Shown: positions 39,622 through 48,657 of the stretch, in pieces
Position numbering within the stretch: position 1 is the first letter of the stretch
Layout of the letters: every line of letters begins with the position of its first letter
Source: Lautropia mirabilis
GTDB lineage: Bacteria; Pseudomonadota; Gammaproteobacteria; Burkholderiales; Burkholderiaceae_E
Assembly: GCF_900637555.1 (NCBI RefSeq)
Contig: NZ_LR134378.1
Coordinates: 506,001-570,000 of the forward strand
Reading direction: 5' to 3'
DNA length: 64,000 nucleotides
Program-made: the position numbers and the translations under genes
Notes under the pieces: model-generated
What the model was told of the DNA's origin: nothing
The model's input: the letters and a program-made list of their open reading frames with translations, nothing else
The model's database searches: none

Positions 39622-41229
39622 TCACGCCGACTGAAACACCAGCCCCGCGTGCTCACGCATGGCGTGGAAGCGGATCTTCTTCCAGCGCTCCTCGGCCACC
39701 GTCAGGTCGCTGCGGTAGGTCACCATGAAGGTGGGCGCTTCGACCGTATCCCAGGCAATGCGGGCCGCGTTGGCCTCGATGAACTTCTTCAGCTCATTCG
39801 GATCTTCGGACGTGACCCAGCGGGCCATCTGGTATCGGGCCGGCAGGAAGCGCGTCTCCACGCCATATTCGGTCTTCAGCCGGTGGGCCACCACCTCGAA
39901 CTGCAGCTGGCCGATGGCGCCCAGCAGCAGCGATCCGCCCAGATGCGGCCGGAAGACCTGAATGGCGCCTTCCTCGCCCAGCTGGGTGAGGCCGGTGCGC
40001 AGCTGCTTGCTCTTCATCGGGTCAGCCAGCTCGACGATCTGGAAGAGCTCGGGCGCAAAGAAGGGCAGCCCGGTGAACTGCAGCTCCTCGCCTTCGGTCA
40101 GCGTGTCGCCCAGCTGCAGCACGCCGTGGTTGGGCAGACCGATGATGTCGCCCGGCCAGGCGTCTTCCACCAGCTCGCGGCGCTGTGACAGGAAGGACAT
40201 CACGTTGGTGGTTCGGAACTCCTTGCCACTGCGCACCACCTTCAGCTTCATGCCGCGCTCGAAGCGACCGGACGAGACGCGCAGGAAGGCGATGCGATCG
40301 CGGTGGGCCGGATCCATGTTGGCCTGGATCTTGAACACCACGCCCGAGAACTTCTCTTCCGACGGATCGACCGTGCGCTGCAGGGCCGGCCGGGCCCCCG
40401 GCGGCGGCGCCAGATCCACCAGGGCGTCCAGCACCTCGCGCACGCCGAAGTTGTTGATGGCCGAACCGAAGAACACTGGCGTCTGCTTGCCGGCCAGGAA
40501 GGCGTCGCGGTCGAAGGGCTCGGAGGCACCACTGACCAGCTCGATCTCGCCCTGGGCCTGCTCGTAATACATGCCGAAGCGCTTGCGGGCCTCGTCATTG
40601 TCCAGGCCGGCCAGAATCTCGTCGTCCTCGGCGCCGGCGCGGTCCTGCCCGGCGCGGAAGACGCGCATCTGTTCCTTCTTCAGGTCGATGACGCCGCCGA
40701 AGTTCTTGCCCATGCCCACCGGCCAGGTGAAGGGCGCCGTGGGCATGCCCAGCGTGCTCTCGATCTCGTCGAGGATCTCCAGCGGCTCGCGCACCTCGCG
40801 GTCCATCTTGTTGATGAAGGTGATGATGGGCGTATTGCGTGCCCGGCACACCTCCAGCAGGCGCAGCGTCTGCGGCTCGACACCGTTGGCGGCATCGATG
40901 ACCATCAGGGCGGCATCCACGGCCGTCAGCACCCGATAGGTGTCTTCCGAGAAGTCCTTGTGGCCCGGGGTGTCCAGCAGGTTGATGACGCAGTCGCGGT
41001 ACTCCATCTGCATCACCGAGCTGGCCACCGAGATGCCGCGCTGCTTCTCGATCTCCATCCAGTCGGACGTGGCATGGCGCGACGCCTTGCGCGCCTTGAC
41101 GCTGCCCGCGATCTGGATGGCTCCTGCGTAGAGCAGCAGCTTCTCGGTAAGTGTGGTCTTGCCCGCGTCGGGGTGGGAGATGATGGCAAAGGTGCGGCGG
41201 CGGCGCACCTCGTCTTGCTGTGTGGTCAT
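39622..41229 (-). CDS. prfC: Peptide chain release factor 3
   Basis: GTPase RF3, 535 residues, which recycles RF1/RF2 from the ribosome after termination. G1 is SHPDAGKTT at about 17-25, switch region EKQRGISVASSV near 62-73, G3 DTPGHKDF near 90-97 and G4 INKMDRE near 144-150. Domain II/III motifs KIQANMDPAHRDRIAF and SGRFERGMK follow. The usual length is 525-535, so the ATG at 41229 is right; a longer frame reaching 41694 runs antisense through the parDE module and is rejected. It is a single-gene unit, ending at a hairpin. Confidence 0.96.
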   Translation of the reverse strand: MTTQQDEVRRRRTFAIISHPDAGKTTLTEKLLLYAGAIQIAGSVKARKASRHATSDWMEIEKQRGISVASSVMQMEYRDCVINLLDTPGHKDFSEDTYRVLTAVDAALMVIDAANGVEPQTLRLLEVCRARNTPIITFINKMDREVREPLEILDEIESTLGMPTAPFTWPVGMGKNFGGVIDLKKEQMRVFRAGQDRAGAEDDEILAGLDNDEARKRFGMYYEQAQGEIELVSGASEPFDRDAFLAGKQTPVFFGSAINNFGVREVLDALVDLAPPPGARPALQRTVDPSEEKFSGVVFKIQANMDPAHRDRIAFLRVSSGRFERGMKLKVVRSGKEFRTTNVMSFLSQRRELVEDAWPGDIIGLPNHGVLQLGDTLTEGEELQFTGLPFFAPELFQIVELADPMKSKQLRTGLTQLGEEGAIQVFRPHLGGSLLLGAIGQLQFEVVAHRLKTEYGVETRFLPARYQMARWVTSEDPNELKKFIEANAARIAWDTVEAPTFMVTYRSDLTVAEERWKKIRFHAMREHAGLVFQSA

Positions 41230-41350
41230 GGGGGTGGATTCTATCGGCAAACGGGGCCGTTCCCGCAGTTTCCGATGGGCCCATGGAAACGGACCGGGGC
41301 CTGCCGGGCCGGGCATCAACAACACGGGCAGACACACCAGCACCCCACGC

Positions 41351-41380
41351 ATTGGCATATTATGCCAATGTTGGTAGCAT
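41351..41380 (+). promoter_or_regulatory. parDE promoter with palindromic operator
   Basis: TTGGCA (41352-41357) and TAGCAT (41375-41380) are spaced by exactly 17 bases. A perfect palindrome ATTGGCATA-T-TATGCCAAT (41351-41369) covers the -35 and spacer. This is the arrangement expected for autorepression by a ParD/ParE complex. The antitoxin ATG is 35 bases after the -10. Confidence 0.8.
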
Positions 41381-41415
41381 GCCTTCCTGTTCCGCCCAGG
41401 ACTTCCCTTGCGCCC

Positions 41416-41724
41416 ATGCCCACCCGAAACGTCGTTCTCAGCGAACATCACCACCACCTCGTGGAAGAACTGGTGCAGTCCGGCCGTTACCAGAATGCCA
41501 GCGAGGTACTGCGCGAAGGCCTGCGACTGGTGGAGCGACAGGAACAGGAACAGGCCCTGAAGCTGGAAGCGCTGAAGCGCGCCGTTCAGGAAGGCATGGA
41601 CGACCTGGCAGCCGGCCACTACACGGATGTCGATGATGCAGGACTTGACGCCCTCATCGCCGACCTGGGCGATGCGGCATCCGCAAGCCTGCAAGACTCA
41701 GCAGCCAGACGGACAGGCCATTGA
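41416..41724 (+). CDS. parD: ParD-like antitoxin (ribbon-helix-helix)
   Basis: A 102-residue type II antitoxin. The N-terminal RHH DNA-binding fold reads NVVLSEHHHHLVEELVQSGRYQNASEVLREGLRLVE, typical of the CopG/ParD (DUF2191/addiction module CC2985) type. The acidic C-terminal half (ADVDDAGLDALIADLGD-like region) would wrap the toxin. It probably represses its own promoter through the palindrome at 41351-41369. Its stop overlaps the toxin start by four bases (TTGA). It is slightly longer than the usual 80-90 residues because of a polar C-terminal tail. Confidence 0.9.
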   Translation: MPTRNVVLSEHHHHLVEELVQSGRYQNASEVLREGLRLVERQEQEQALKLEALKRAVQEGMDDLAAGHYTDVDDAGLDALIADLGDAASASLQDSAARRTGH

Positions 41725-42086
41725 AGCCGCAATACCGGCTGACCCGCGCAGCCCAGGCTGACATCCGCAACCTGTTGGTCTGGAGCGAGCGGCATTTCGG
41801 CCTGGCTGCCCGCCAGCGCTACCAGCTGCTGCTGAGCACCGCACTGCGCGACGTGGCCTCCGACCCTTGCCGTGCAGGCAGCCAGCCCCGACCAGAACTG
41901 GGCACCGATATCCGCTCATGGCACCTGCGCCTGAGTCGCCACCACATTCCATCGCCCACGGAAGCCGTCCACTCACCCCGGCACACACTGCTGTACGTGT
42001 CAGGCCCGTCACCGCTGGTCATCCTTCGGGTTGTCCATGACGCCATGGAGCCGGCTCTGATCAGGCGCAATACCGAACATCAATGA
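41721..42086 (+). CDS. parE: ParE-like toxin
   Basis: A 121-residue RelE/ParE superfamily toxin. The opening [26 protein letters not shown] is the family N-terminal helix pair, [18 protein letters not shown] the central loop, [11 protein letters not shown] the beta-strand and [13 protein letters not shown] the C-terminal core. ParE members poison DNA gyrase. The start is a TTG at 41721 embedded in the antitoxin stop, implying low, coupled toxin translation. A segment of about 12 residues before the last strands ([11 protein letters not shown]) is longer than usual. The toxin looks intact. Confidence 0.88.
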   Translation: MKPQYRLTRAAQADIRNLLVWSERHFGLAARQRYQLLLSTALRDVASDPCRAGSQPRPELGTDIRSWHLRLSRHHIPSPTEAVHSPRHTLLYVSGPSPLVILRVVHDAMEPALIRRNTEHQ

Positions 42087-42108
42087 CCAGAAAGCCCACG
42101 AGAAGATC

Positions 42109-42579
42109 ATGAGAACCCCAGAAGACCTGCAAGGCATCACCCACCTGGGCAGCCAGAAAACCCAGTACCGGTCCGACTACGCCCCGGAAGTGCTGGAAGC
42201 CTTCGACAACAAGCACCCGGACAACGACTACTTCGTGAAGTTCGTCTGCCCGGAGTTCACCAGCCTGTGCCCCATCACCGGCCAGCCGGACTTCGCCACC
42301 ATCGTCATCCGCTACATCCCTGGCCAGAAGATGGTGGAGAGCAAGTCGCTCAAGCTCTATCTGTTCAGCTTCCGCAACCATGGCGACTTCCATGAGGACT
42401 GCGTCAACGTCATCATGAAGGACCTGATCAAGCTGATGCAGCCCAAGTACATCGAGGTCTTCGGCGAGTTCACGCCACGTGGCGGCATTGCCATCCATCC
42501 GTTTGCCAACCACGGCCAGCCGGGCACCTCCTTCGAGCAGCTGGCACGCGAGCGGCTGTTTGCCTACGACCGCCCCTGA
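42109..42579 (+). CDS. queF: NADPH-dependent 7-cyano-7-deazaguanine reductase
   Basis: Type I QueF, 156 residues, reducing preQ0 to preQ1 in queuosine synthesis. The catalytic Cys sits in [14 protein letters not shown] (about 46-59), the substrate motif [10 protein letters not shown] follows near 72-81, and the catalytic Asp/His region [13 protein letters not shown] near 87-99. Length matches the short unimodular enzymes. It begins 22 bp after the toxin gene and is followed 2 bp later by the yhhQ transporter, so the two form a queuosine operon. No preQ1 riboswitch-like sequence is visible in the short gap upstream. Confidence 0.95.
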   Translation: MRTPEDLQGITHLGSQKTQYRSDYAPEVLEAFDNKHPDNDYFVKFVCPEFTSLCPITGQPDFATIVIRYIPGQKMVESKSLKLYLFSFRNHGDFHEDCVNVIMKDLIKLMQPKYIEVFGEFTPRGGIAIHPFANHGQPGTSFEQLARERLFAYDRP

Positions 42580-42581
42580 GC

Positions 42582-43262
42582 ATGAACGACTTCTCCTTCA
42601 CCCCGGCCCAGCAGCACAAGGCCTTGCGGTGGCTGGTCCTCTTTCACATTGCCGTCATCGCCTCCAGCAACTACCTGGTGCAGTTCCCGTTCACCATCAC
42701 GCTGCCCAACGGTTTTGCCGTGCACTCCACCTGGGGGGCCCTGAGCTTTCCGTTCATCTTCCTGGCCACCGACCTGACGGTGCGGATCTTCGGGCAGCGG
42801 CTGGCGCGCCGGATCATCTTCCGGGTGATGTTCCCGGCCCTGCTGCTGTCCTACGTGATCTCGGTGCTGTTCCATGACGGCACCTGGACCGGCTGGGGCA
42901 GCCTGGCCGACTTCCAGCCCCTAGTCTTTCGCATTGCACTGGCCAGCTTCGCCGCCTATGCGTTCGGGCAGGTGATGGACATCTTCGTGTTCAACCGGCT
43001 GCGGCAGATGAAGGCATGGTGGGTGGCGCCCACAGCCTCCACCTTCGCCGGCAATGCCCTGGATACGGTGCTGTTCTTCTCGATCGCGTTCCACGCCAGC
43101 TCCGACCCGTTCATGGCCGAGAACTGGCCGCACATTGCGCTGGTGGACTATCTGTTCAAGCTGGCCATCTGCACGCTGATGTTCGTGCCGGCCTATGGGG
43201 TGCTGCTGAACGTGCTCACGCGGCGGCTGACGGCGCTGCGGTCAGGCGAGCCCCAGCCGTGA
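42582..43262 (+). CDS. yhhQ: Queuosine precursor transporter (YhhQ family)
   Basis: A 226-residue inner-membrane protein with about six helices, of the VUT/YhhQ family that imports preQ0/preQ1. Family features are the N-terminal LFHIAVIASSNYLVQFPF, TWGALSFPFIFLATDLTVRIFG, and WWVAPTASTFAGNALDTVLFFSIAF. The 2-bp spacing to queF supports a salvage role alongside reduction of preQ0. A short basic C-terminal tail follows the last helix. A 117-bp gap with no notable element separates it from the convergent arsC-like gene. Confidence 0.92.
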   Translation: MNDFSFTPAQQHKALRWLVLFHIAVIASSNYLVQFPFTITLPNGFAVHSTWGALSFPFIFLATDLTVRIFGQRLARRIIFRVMFPALLLSYVISVLFHDGTWTGWGSLADFQPLVFRIALASFAAYAFGQVMDIFVFNRLRQMKAWWVAPTASTFAGNALDTVLFFSIAFHASSDPFMAENWPHIALVDYLFKLAICTLMFVPAYGVLLNVLTRRLTALRSGEPQP

Positions 43263-43378
43263 ACGACTGAGGCTCAGGCCGGCATCGACGGCCTGCCGCA
43301 CCGGGCACACACCCGGCCTGCAGCGGCGCGGTCGACCCGGCTTGGGTTCATGGCAAGGCCCCGTAAAGCGCCAGGCGC

Positions 43379-43732
43379 TCAGAGAATCTCGTCCAGCTTC
43401 TCCAGCGGACGCACCAGCCGCACACCCTTGGGCGTCTGCACGATGGGGCGCTCGACCAGCACGGGCAATTCCAGCATGGCCTCCAGAATTCGCTCGTCGG
43501 AGGCCTCCTCGGCCAGCAGTGCCTTGGCTTCTTCCTGCTTGGTGCGCAGCGCCTGGCGGGGCGTCAGGCCCGCTTCCTTGAGCAGCGCTGTCAGCTGTGG
43601 CCGCTGCCAGCCGGTCTTCAGGTAGTCCACCACCACCGGCTCATGGCCGGCGGCGCGGATGGCATCCAGCACCTTGCGGGAAGTGCTGCAGCGGGGGTTG
43701 TGGTAGATGGTGATGGTGTCCGCAGACGTCAT
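43379..43732 (-). CDS. arsC: ArsC/YffB-type arsenate reductase-like protein
   Basis: A 117-residue thioredoxin-fold protein of the glutaredoxin-dependent arsenate reductase family. The catalytic Cys is in YHNPRCSTSRKVL (about 9-21), with the conserved Arg-rich RTKQEEAKAL region near 65-75 and VERPIVQTPKGVRLVRP near 92-108. These positions match genuine ArsC. The ATG at 43732 has AAGGA upstream and is preferred to a start 20 codons earlier. No arsR, arsB or other arsenic genes are nearby, so a general redox role cannot be excluded. Confidence 0.88.
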   Translation of the reverse strand: MTSADTITIYHNPRCSTSRKVLDAIRAAGHEPVVVDYLKTGWQRPQLTALLKEAGLTPRQALRTKQEEAKALLAEEASDERILEAMLELPVLVERPIVQTPKGVRLVRPLEKLDEIL

Positions 43733-43893
43733 GGCAGGGTCCTTGCTCTGAGTGATTTGATCCCTGCAAGCTACCACACGGGAGCGGATCATGCGGCCAA
43801 CGCCGGGGGCCCTGTCGCCGCATCACTGGTGCAGGATGCCGGACCCCGGGAAGCAACACCCCAACGGCCGCCAGACCCCCATCGGCCCCAGCC

Positions 43894-44799
43894 TCACGCC
43901 TGTGACATTGGCTCGCCCATGCGTACCGACTGGCCAGGCTGCCACGCCGTGGTGAGCCTGGGCGCCCCGGCGGGGAAGAGCATCACCACGGTGGAACCCA
44001 GCATGAAGCGCCCCATCTCGGCCCCACGGTCCAGAAAGATGGAGGTTTCCGTGGCCTTCCGATTGGCGTCCGCCGGCGCAGCCGCGGCCTGTGCGCTGTC
44101 TCCACCCTCGTGCGCCGGATACTCCCAGCGCTGGATGTGCCCGGGTCGGGGCGGATTGACGGTACCGTGCCAGACGGTGGCCATGCTGCCGACGATGGCA
44201 GCGCCCACCAGCACCAGCACCCACGGTCCCCACGGCGCATCGAAGACGCAGACCACCCGTTCGTTGCGGGCAAAGAGGCCGGGAATGGCAGCCGCGGTGG
44301 CCGGGCTGACCGAGAACAGGTCGCCCGGCACGTAGACCATCTGGCGCAGGTGGCCTGCGCAGGGCATGTGGATGCGGTGATAGTCGCGCGGGCTCAGGTA
44401 GATGGTGGCGAACTGGCCGTCCACAAAGTGCTCGGCCAGCTTGCCGTCACCGGCCAGCAGGGCCGTGGCCGTGTATTCGTGCCCCTTGGCCTGGAAGATG
44501 CGACCGGCGTCGATGTTCCCCAGCTGACTGACGGCACCATCCACCGGGCAGACCAGATCGCTGTCGGCCAGCGGCCTGGCGTCCGGACGCAGCGCCCGGG
44601 TGAAGAAGGCATTGAAGCTGGTATAGGCCGAGGGATCAGGCTCGGCGGCCTCCTGCATGTTCACCTGATACTGCTGAATGAAGCGACGGATGGCCCATTG
44701 GGTGAGCGCACCGCCTTCAAGGCGAGCGCCAGCCCCGGCCAGCCGGGTAAGCGCCTGCTTGGGCAACAGGTACTGGGTGAGCGTATGCAGATTGGGCAT
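43894..44799 (-). CDS. psd: Phosphatidylserine decarboxylase proenzyme
   Basis: Pyruvoyl-dependent decarboxylase making phosphatidylethanolamine at the inner membrane, about 301 residues. It shows the PE-family opening, FNAFFTRALRPDARPL near 62, CPVDGAVSQLG near 86, LSPRDYHRIHMPCAG near 138, and the self-cleavage GST site in RFMLGSTVVMLFP near 265, which gives the beta chain and the pyruvoyl alpha chain. A hydrophobic helix (VLVLVGAAIVGSM) precedes cleavage. The loop at about 225-250 is Ala/Gly-rich and longer than usual. ATG 44799 is preferred; a GTG at 44817 is possible. Confidence 0.94.
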   Translation of the reverse strand: MPNLHTLTQYLLPKQALTRLAGAGARLEGGALTQWAIRRFIQQYQVNMQEAAEPDPSAYTSFNAFFTRALRPDARPLADSDLVCPVDGAVSQLGNIDAGRIFQAKGHEYTATALLAGDGKLAEHFVDGQFATIYLSPRDYHRIHMPCAGHLRQMVYVPGDLFSVSPATAAAIPGLFARNERVVCVFDAPWGPWVLVLVGAAIVGSMATVWHGTVNPPRPGHIQRWEYPAHEGGDSAQAAAAPADANRKATETSIFLDRGAEMGRFMLGSTVVMLFPAGAPRLTTAWQPGQSVRMGEPMSQA

Positions 44800-44902
44800 G
44801 GGCAGGCAACCCGTCACAGAACAGGCGGCAGTGGAAAACCGGCGATGTTACTGCCTGAACAGGCGTTGTGGATGCTCTCGTTGCCCGTGCGCAAGCCCGG
44901 AT

Positions 44903-45355
44903 TCAGGGACCGGGCTTGGGCGGCGCGGCGCTGGGCGCCGGCGCATCCGGCAGCGCCGCAGGCCGGAAGCGCGGCGTGCAGATGGCCAGAAAGACCAGAT
45001 CGAAGTCGCCAATGTTGGTGATGCGGCGCGAATAGCCGGCCGGGATCACCACCACATCGCCCGGCTCCAGGGCAGAAAGTGTGTGGTCACCCTCGGCAAA
45101 AGCCCGATTGGGCCCCACCAGCTCGATGCGCCCCTGGCCATCCAGCACCACGTAGCGTTCCTGGATGTTCTCGAAACGGCGCAGCCGGGTCTCGGCCCCC
45201 GGCGCCACGCGGATGCGGGCAATCGACAGGTCCGGATCACCCGGATCATTGAGCCAGTCCGTCAGGAAGCACCCCGGCTCGATACCCGTCTCGGTACGGT
45301 GGTCATCCCGCAGGATCAGCGGTTGTGGAACATTGGCGGCATCAGTCTGGGCCAT
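44903..45355 (-). CDS. Cupin-domain protein
   Basis: A 150-residue single-cupin protein. The core runs from about 45 to 125: ARIRVAPGAETRLRRFENIQERYVVLDGQGRIEL forms cupin motif 1, with Glu but without the usual paired His, and LEPGDVVVIPAGYSRRITNIG forms motif 2. The loss of metal-binding His suggests a non-enzymatic or sugar-binding role. The last 25 residues are Pro/Ala-rich. It lies alone between psd and the degenerate GGDEF-EAL gene and is divergent from the latter. Function unknown. Confidence 0.82.
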   Translation of the reverse strand: MAQTDAANVPQPLILRDDHRTETGIEPGCFLTDWLNDPGDPDLSIARIRVAPGAETRLRRFENIQERYVVLDGQGRIELVGPNRAFAEGDHTLSALEPGDVVVIPAGYSRRITNIGDFDLVFLAICTPRFRPAALPDAPAPSAAPPKPGP

Positions 45356-45660
45356 GCGAACCCCCTCTCCTCGGTGACAGTTCCCGGCCCGCGCCAGCGT
45401 GGCGGCAATGAAGTGCCCGTGAAACGATCAGAACAATAAACGAAACCCCGGGGAAGACGGCCTGGACACGCCCTCCCCCGGCACGGGCAGCCCCTGCGGC
45501 CAGAGCACCGCGAGGCGCCAGACGGACGCCACCGCCCGCCGGCCGGCACTTGCGCTGCCCTCACCCGATCCAGCCGGATACTACCGCCCGTGCGGCCCCG
45601 CGCCACGTTTCCCTTGCTTACAAACAACCAAACGATGCAAAAAACAGACACTTGGCAAAC
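45356..45660. other. Divergent intergenic region between cupin and GGDEF-EAL genes
   Basis: About 305 bp. AT-rich patches at 45420-45440 (ACAATAAACG) and 45606-45660 probably hold the minus- and plus-strand promoters respectively. No convincing -35/-10 pair, terminator or small gene was identified. Confidence 0.4.
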
Positions 45661-48090
45661 ATGCAGGCCCGACCGGCCATCGTCCATGGCCAGCCAGCCG
45701 GCATCGCATGGCTGGCCGATCGGGCAGCGCCGGCGCATGCTGGCTCATCCCTCTCTGAACCTTCGAGCCTCTCTACCGTGCAAATCGCCGGCCTGACCTT
45801 CAAACCTCTGGCCCAGTGGTCCCGCCACGCGCTGCTGACCACATGGAGCTTCTGCGTGCTGGCGCTGCTGATACTGGCCCTGCGCGAGAGCAGCGTGCCC
45901 CCCCGGCAGGACGGCATGATGAACACGGCCATCCTGCTGCTGCAGTCACTGGCACTGCTGCCCGTGACCGGGCTGCTGCACTGGATGTTCATCAACCCCC
46001 ATGCGGACGTGGCCACCCAGCAGCGCGAGCGTACCTGGCTCCTTCGCTATGTGCCGCCACTGTCCATTGTCCTAGGCTGTTCGCTGCCATTCCTTCCGGA
46101 ACGTTGGGCGAACATGATGGCCACTGCCATTGCGGGCCTGATTCTCCTGATGCTGATGGTCGAGATCGTCGTCACGCTTCGAAAGCACCCGGGTCTGGAA
46201 AGCCGTCTGGGCGTGACCGGTGCCTTCCTGTGCGGGCTGGTCCTGGAAGTCGGCTTCATTCAGCGTACCTGGGCGTATTCGATCCTGGACACATCCTGGC
46301 TCCAGGTGATCATGGGCACGGGTCTGATGATCTGGATCGCCGGTTTCTTCCGGCAGGCTGCCCAGCGCGAGAACCGGATCAAGGCCACCCTGGCTCAGAT
46401 GGACACCGCGGCACGCGCACTGCACCGCATCTACAACACGTCACCCGTGGCCCTGCTGAGCATCAATGACGACGGCACGCTGCAACGCTGGAACCAGCGC
46501 GCTGCCGATGCCTTTGGGAGTGACCTGGCCCGCCATCCGACCCCGCACGTCAAGGCCCTGCTGGGCGAGGCGGTGACCCAGCAACTTCTGGCAGACCTGA
46601 AAAAGAGCGGCCAGTACCACAGCGAACTGACAATCTCCCGTGCCGGTCAGGACCGCGTGTGGGTGCTGGAAGCCAGCATCCGCGAAGGCGATGGCTTCGA
46701 GATCGGAATGCAGGAAGTGACGGTCCACGCACGGCGTGCTGCCACCTTCCAGGAGATCGCCGAGCGCGACGATCTGACCGGCCTGTCCAACCTGGTGGGA
46801 CTGCGACGGATCCTGGGCCGGCAGCTTTCTCAGCTGCGCGCCAGCAGCCCACTCAGCTGCGTGTACGTCGACATCCTGGCGTTCGGCGACATCAACCATG
46901 TCTTCGGACGGGATGCCGGCGATGCCGTGCTGCGCGCCGTAGGCGAACACCTGCGCAAGCAGATCTCGCCGCCGGCAGCGGTTGGCCGTGTACGGGACGA
47001 TCAGTTCCTGCTGGTTCTGCCCGGCAACGAGCTGACGCTGACCCGCTCCCAGGCCACGCTGCTGCTGACGATGCTCTCGCGCACACCGGTGGAATACCGG
47101 GGCATGTCGATACCGTTGCGGGTCTCGATCGGGGCCGTGGAATGCGTGAGCGGCATGAATGCCGAACAGCTGATCGAATCGGCCCGGCTGGCCTGCCAGC
47201 TGTCGCGGCAGGAAGGCGCTCCGCACCCCTACGCGGTGATGGCCGACAGTCCGGCCCTGGCCGACGCTGATCCCTCGCGGCAGTTCGGGCACCAGCTTCG
47301 TCAGAAGCTCCCCGAGGCCCAGATCCGCCTGCATGCCCAGGCCATCACCTCACTGCGCCGCGACGCGGTGCAGTCGCTGACGGTACTGCCTCGCCTGCTG
47401 ACCAGCAACGGACAACTGCAACTGCCCAACCGCCTGCTGCAGGCTGCAGCCCAGCAGGGTGCTTCCGGCATGCTGGACCGGATGCTGCTCACGCAGATCC
47501 TGCACACGCTGAACACGCAACCCAACACCCTGCCCGAGGACGGCGTGGTGATCTTCCGCCTCAGTCCGCTGTCGCTGGCCGAACCGGGCTTCACCGGCAA
47601 CCTGATCCGCCTGCTGGGTGCGGCCGATGAGCGCAATGCCGCCATCAACAGCCGGCTGTGCATCGAACTGTCGTCGCAGTCGCTGATCTACGATCCGGAA
47701 GGTTCACAGGCCTTCCTGAAGGACCTGCGCCTGATGTCGATCCATTCCGGCATCGACCTGACGGATTCGGAATCGAACCAGATTCCGATCCACATGCTGG
47801 CTCAGCTGTCCGTGCGCCACATCCGCCTGGATGGCCGCCGCTTTGCCGATCTGGCCACCAACCCGCACGCCCAGCGCGAGATCACGGCCATCCGCACACT
47901 GTGCGAGTCGATGGGCATCGAATGCCTGCTGGATCAGGTGAACAATCCGCTGGACCTGCGGCCACTGAAAGAGCTGGGCATCGACCTGGTGCAGGGTAGC
48001 GCCCTGGCCGCCGTGCGCCCGCTGGGTGACGTGCTGGCCGGTCGCGAGGACGAGGGACTGCTGCCGGCGGGGGTGATGATTCCGGTTTGA
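45661..48090 (+). CDS. Membrane PAS-GGDEF-EAL protein with degenerate catalytic motifs
   Basis: An 809-residue multidomain protein. Six hydrophobic helices (about 50-235) lead to a PAS-like domain (about 250-360), a GGDEF domain (about 370-510) and an EAL domain (about 530-800). The GGDEF loop reads RVRDDQF, and no I-site RxxD is seen. In the EAL domain the EALLR position reads LHAQAITSL, the ExTE position IELSSQS and the DDFG position DLTDSES, so metal ligands are lost. It is therefore expected to bind nucleotide or partners rather than make or break c-di-GMP. ATG 45661 is chosen over an in-frame codon at 45550; both are possible. Confidence 0.88.
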   Translation: MQARPAIVHGQPAGIAWLADRAAPAHAGSSLSEPSSLSTVQIAGLTFKPLAQWSRHALLTTWSFCVLALLILALRESSVPPRQDGMMNTAILLLQSLALLPVTGLLHWMFINPHADVATQQRERTWLLRYVPPLSIVLGCSLPFLPERWANMMATAIAGLILLMLMVEIVVTLRKHPGLESRLGVTGAFLCGLVLEVGFIQRTWAYSILDTSWLQVIMGTGLMIWIAGFFRQAAQRENRIKATLAQMDTAARALHRIYNTSPVALLSINDDGTLQRWNQRAADAFGSDLARHPTPHVKALLGEAVTQQLLADLKKSGQYHSELTISRAGQDRVWVLEASIREGDGFEIGMQEVTVHARRAATFQEIAERDDLTGLSNLVGLRRILGRQLSQLRASSPLSCVYVDILAFGDINHVFGRDAGDAVLRAVGEHLRKQISPPAAVGRVRDDQFLLVLPGNELTLTRSQATLLLTMLSRTPVEYRGMSIPLRVSIGAVECVSGMNAEQLIESARLACQLSRQEGAPHPYAVMADSPALADADPSRQFGHQLRQKLPEAQIRLHAQAITSLRRDAVQSLTVLPRLLTSNGQLQLPNRLLQAAAQQGASGMLDRMLLTQILHTLNTQPNTLPEDGVVIFRLSPLSLAEPGFTGNLIRLLGAADERNAAINSRLCIELSSQSLIYDPEGSQAFLKDLRLMSIHSGIDLTDSESNQIPIHMLAQLSVRHIRLDGRRFADLATNPHAQREITAIRTLCESMGIECLLDQVNNPLDLRPLKELGIDLVQGSALAAVRPLGDVLAGREDEGLLPAGVMIPV

Positions 48091-48099
48091 GGGCTGACC

Positions 48100-48657
48100 G
48101 TGCCGAACACACCCGACATTCAGCAATGGCATTTCAGGCCACGCTCACCCTTCATTCTGGCGTGGATTGCCATCCCGTTTGCTCTCGGTGCCTGGCTGGT
48201 GTGGTTTGCAGTTTCCCAGGCGGGGGCACTGGGCTGGCTGTTTTTCCTGCTGTCGGCCCTGTGCAGCAGCATCGGCGCCCTCGGGTTTGAATCCTGGCGG
48301 AGATCGTGGCGCAACACACGCCACGGTCAGGAGTTCATCCGTCTGGATGAAGACGACCTGTCGTACTGCATCGAAGGCGTCGGTGCGGGCCGTCTGCCAT
48401 ACACCTGGCTTCGCTCGGTCTACCCGGTTCACACCCGGGGCTGCCAGGGCGTCGTGATCGAGTACCGCCGCCCTGAAACGGACAGGGTACCGGACAGGCT
48501 CATCCTGAAAGACCTGTATCGCCTGGACCTGCACGGAGCCGGTTTCAGGTACGTGAATCCGCACGATCTCATTGCCGACGCGATCAAGGCCCGCTGCCGT
48601 GAAGGGGCTTACCCTGCCTTGCCCTCGGCCACGTCCAGCGCCTCGCCAATGGCATAG
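48100..48657 (+). CDS. Small membrane protein of unknown function
   Basis: A 185-residue protein with a GTG start 9 bp after the GGDEF-EAL stop. Two adjacent membrane helices (about 16-36 and 42-60) are followed by a soluble domain of beta-strand character (IRLDEDDLSYCIEGVGAGRLPYTWLRSV, then VIEYRRPETDRVPDRLILKD), a layout seen in small proteins with a PH-like cytoplasmic domain. No family is recognised. The 3' 49 bp overlap the convergent flavin-reductase gene. It may be co-transcribed with the preceding gene. Confidence 0.65.
   Translation: MPNTPDIQQWHFRPRSPFILAWIAIPFALGAWLVWFAVSQAGALGWLFFLLSALCSSIGALGFESWRRSWRNTRHGQEFIRLDEDDLSYCIEGVGAGRLPYTWLRSVYPVHTRGCQGVVIEYRRPETDRVPDRLILKDLYRLDLHGAGFRYVNPHDLIADAIKARCREGAYPALPSATSSASPMA

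Noticed and set aside
41230-41694. Extended N-terminus for prfC reaching into the parDE region
   Set aside because: It would make RF3 690 residues, far above the family's usual length, and lies antisense to the antitoxin and its operator.
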